A stretch of 15,126 bases of DNA, taken from CAYVAP01 sp964343195 (lineage in GTDB: Bacteria; Bacteroidota; Bacteroidia; J057). The notes below the pieces were generated by a model. It was not told the DNA's origin and ran no database searches. It worked only from the letters and a program-made list of their open reading frames with translations. How positions within the stretch are numbered: position 1 is the stretch's first letter; each line of letters opens with the position of its first letter. Position numbers and translations under genes: made by a program. Where the stretch lies: the NCBI GenBank assembly GCA_964343195.1, contig CAYFIR010000147.1, forward strand, positions 1-15,126, read 5' to 3'. Shown here piece by piece: positions 15,015 through 15,126 of this stretch.

Positions 15015-15126
15015 GTTCGTAGTTCGTAGTTTCCCGCTTCGCGGGATTTCGCTGCGCTCAACGTGGTGAAAAGTTCGTAGTTCGTAGTTCGTAGTTCGTA
15101 GTTCGTAGTTCGTAGTTCGTAGTTCG
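15015..15126 (+). repeat. Composite heptad repeat with 38-base core and GTTCGTA array, cut by the window end
   Basis: Two GTTCGTA heptads (15015-15028) abut the 38-base core (15029-15066), which is identical to 4958-4995. After 6 bases, seven full GTTCGTA copies plus five bases run to the window edge (15073-15126). It lies just upstream of the giant adhesin gene, starting 16 bases from its ATG, so the adhesin promoter must lie in or across it. Confidence 0.9.

Noticed and set aside
15073..15126. Heptad array as a CRISPR
   Set aside because: The units are 7 bases, directly adjacent, with no spacers and no cas genes; this is a simple tandem repeat.

Overview
The window looks like a chromosomal stretch from a free-living, probably aquatic Bacteroidota, most like the Saprospiria (Lewinella/Haliscomenobacter relatives). 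Evidence: a type IX secretion gliding-type C-terminal domain on a giant SprB-repeat protein, the Bacteroidota arrangement of a poorly conserved TPR-like gene directly before secG, a proteorhodopsin-family gene, mostly weak Shine-Dalgarno sites, one promoter close to the Bacteroidota TTTG/TAnnTTTG consensus, and intergenic heptad repeats. The species is not determined.

Layout. Positions 1-689 (minus) hold the N-terminal part of a membrane-anchored PAS sensor that runs off the left edge. Divergent from it, across about 230 bases, is a single microbial rhodopsin gene (920-1666) with its own terminator. Next comes a plus-strand cluster of three secreted amidohydrolase-fold paralogues (1847-3547, 3602-4948, 5126-6424), ending at a strong terminator. 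Only the middle one keeps the metal-binding histidines. About 750 bases follow without a convincing gene but with many repeats, including an exact-period 97-base tandem duplication. On the minus strand lie a TPR-like gene plus secG (8440 to 7238) and a YcxB-like membrane protein gene plus queG (9985 to 8511, coupled by a TAATG overlap). The right third is one minus-strand gene of 1567 codons (14999 to 10296): signal peptide, L-type lectin domain, Ig/PKD-like region, 13 SprB repeats, PKD domain and a T9SS type B sorting domain.

How the parts relate. The rhodopsin should supply light-driven proton transport, and the divergent PAS protein could be a partner sensor, though that is only positional. 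The amidohydrolases are exported and look like a heteromeric or divergent set with one likely active member. SecG serves the Sec export route used by the three amidohydrolases and the giant adhesin. The adhesin is then expected to leave the cell by type IX secretion.

The most interesting points are: the rhodopsin, which keeps the D/T/E pump triad and the Schiff-base lysine but has Trp where helix C almost always has Arg, lacks the helix B His, and has a Gly at the carotenoid-fenestration position; the two metal-ligand-less amidohydrolases flanking an intact one; and a composite intergenic repeat (GTTCGTA heptads, identical 38-base hairpin core, 6-base gap, heptads) present in two places with the same geometry.
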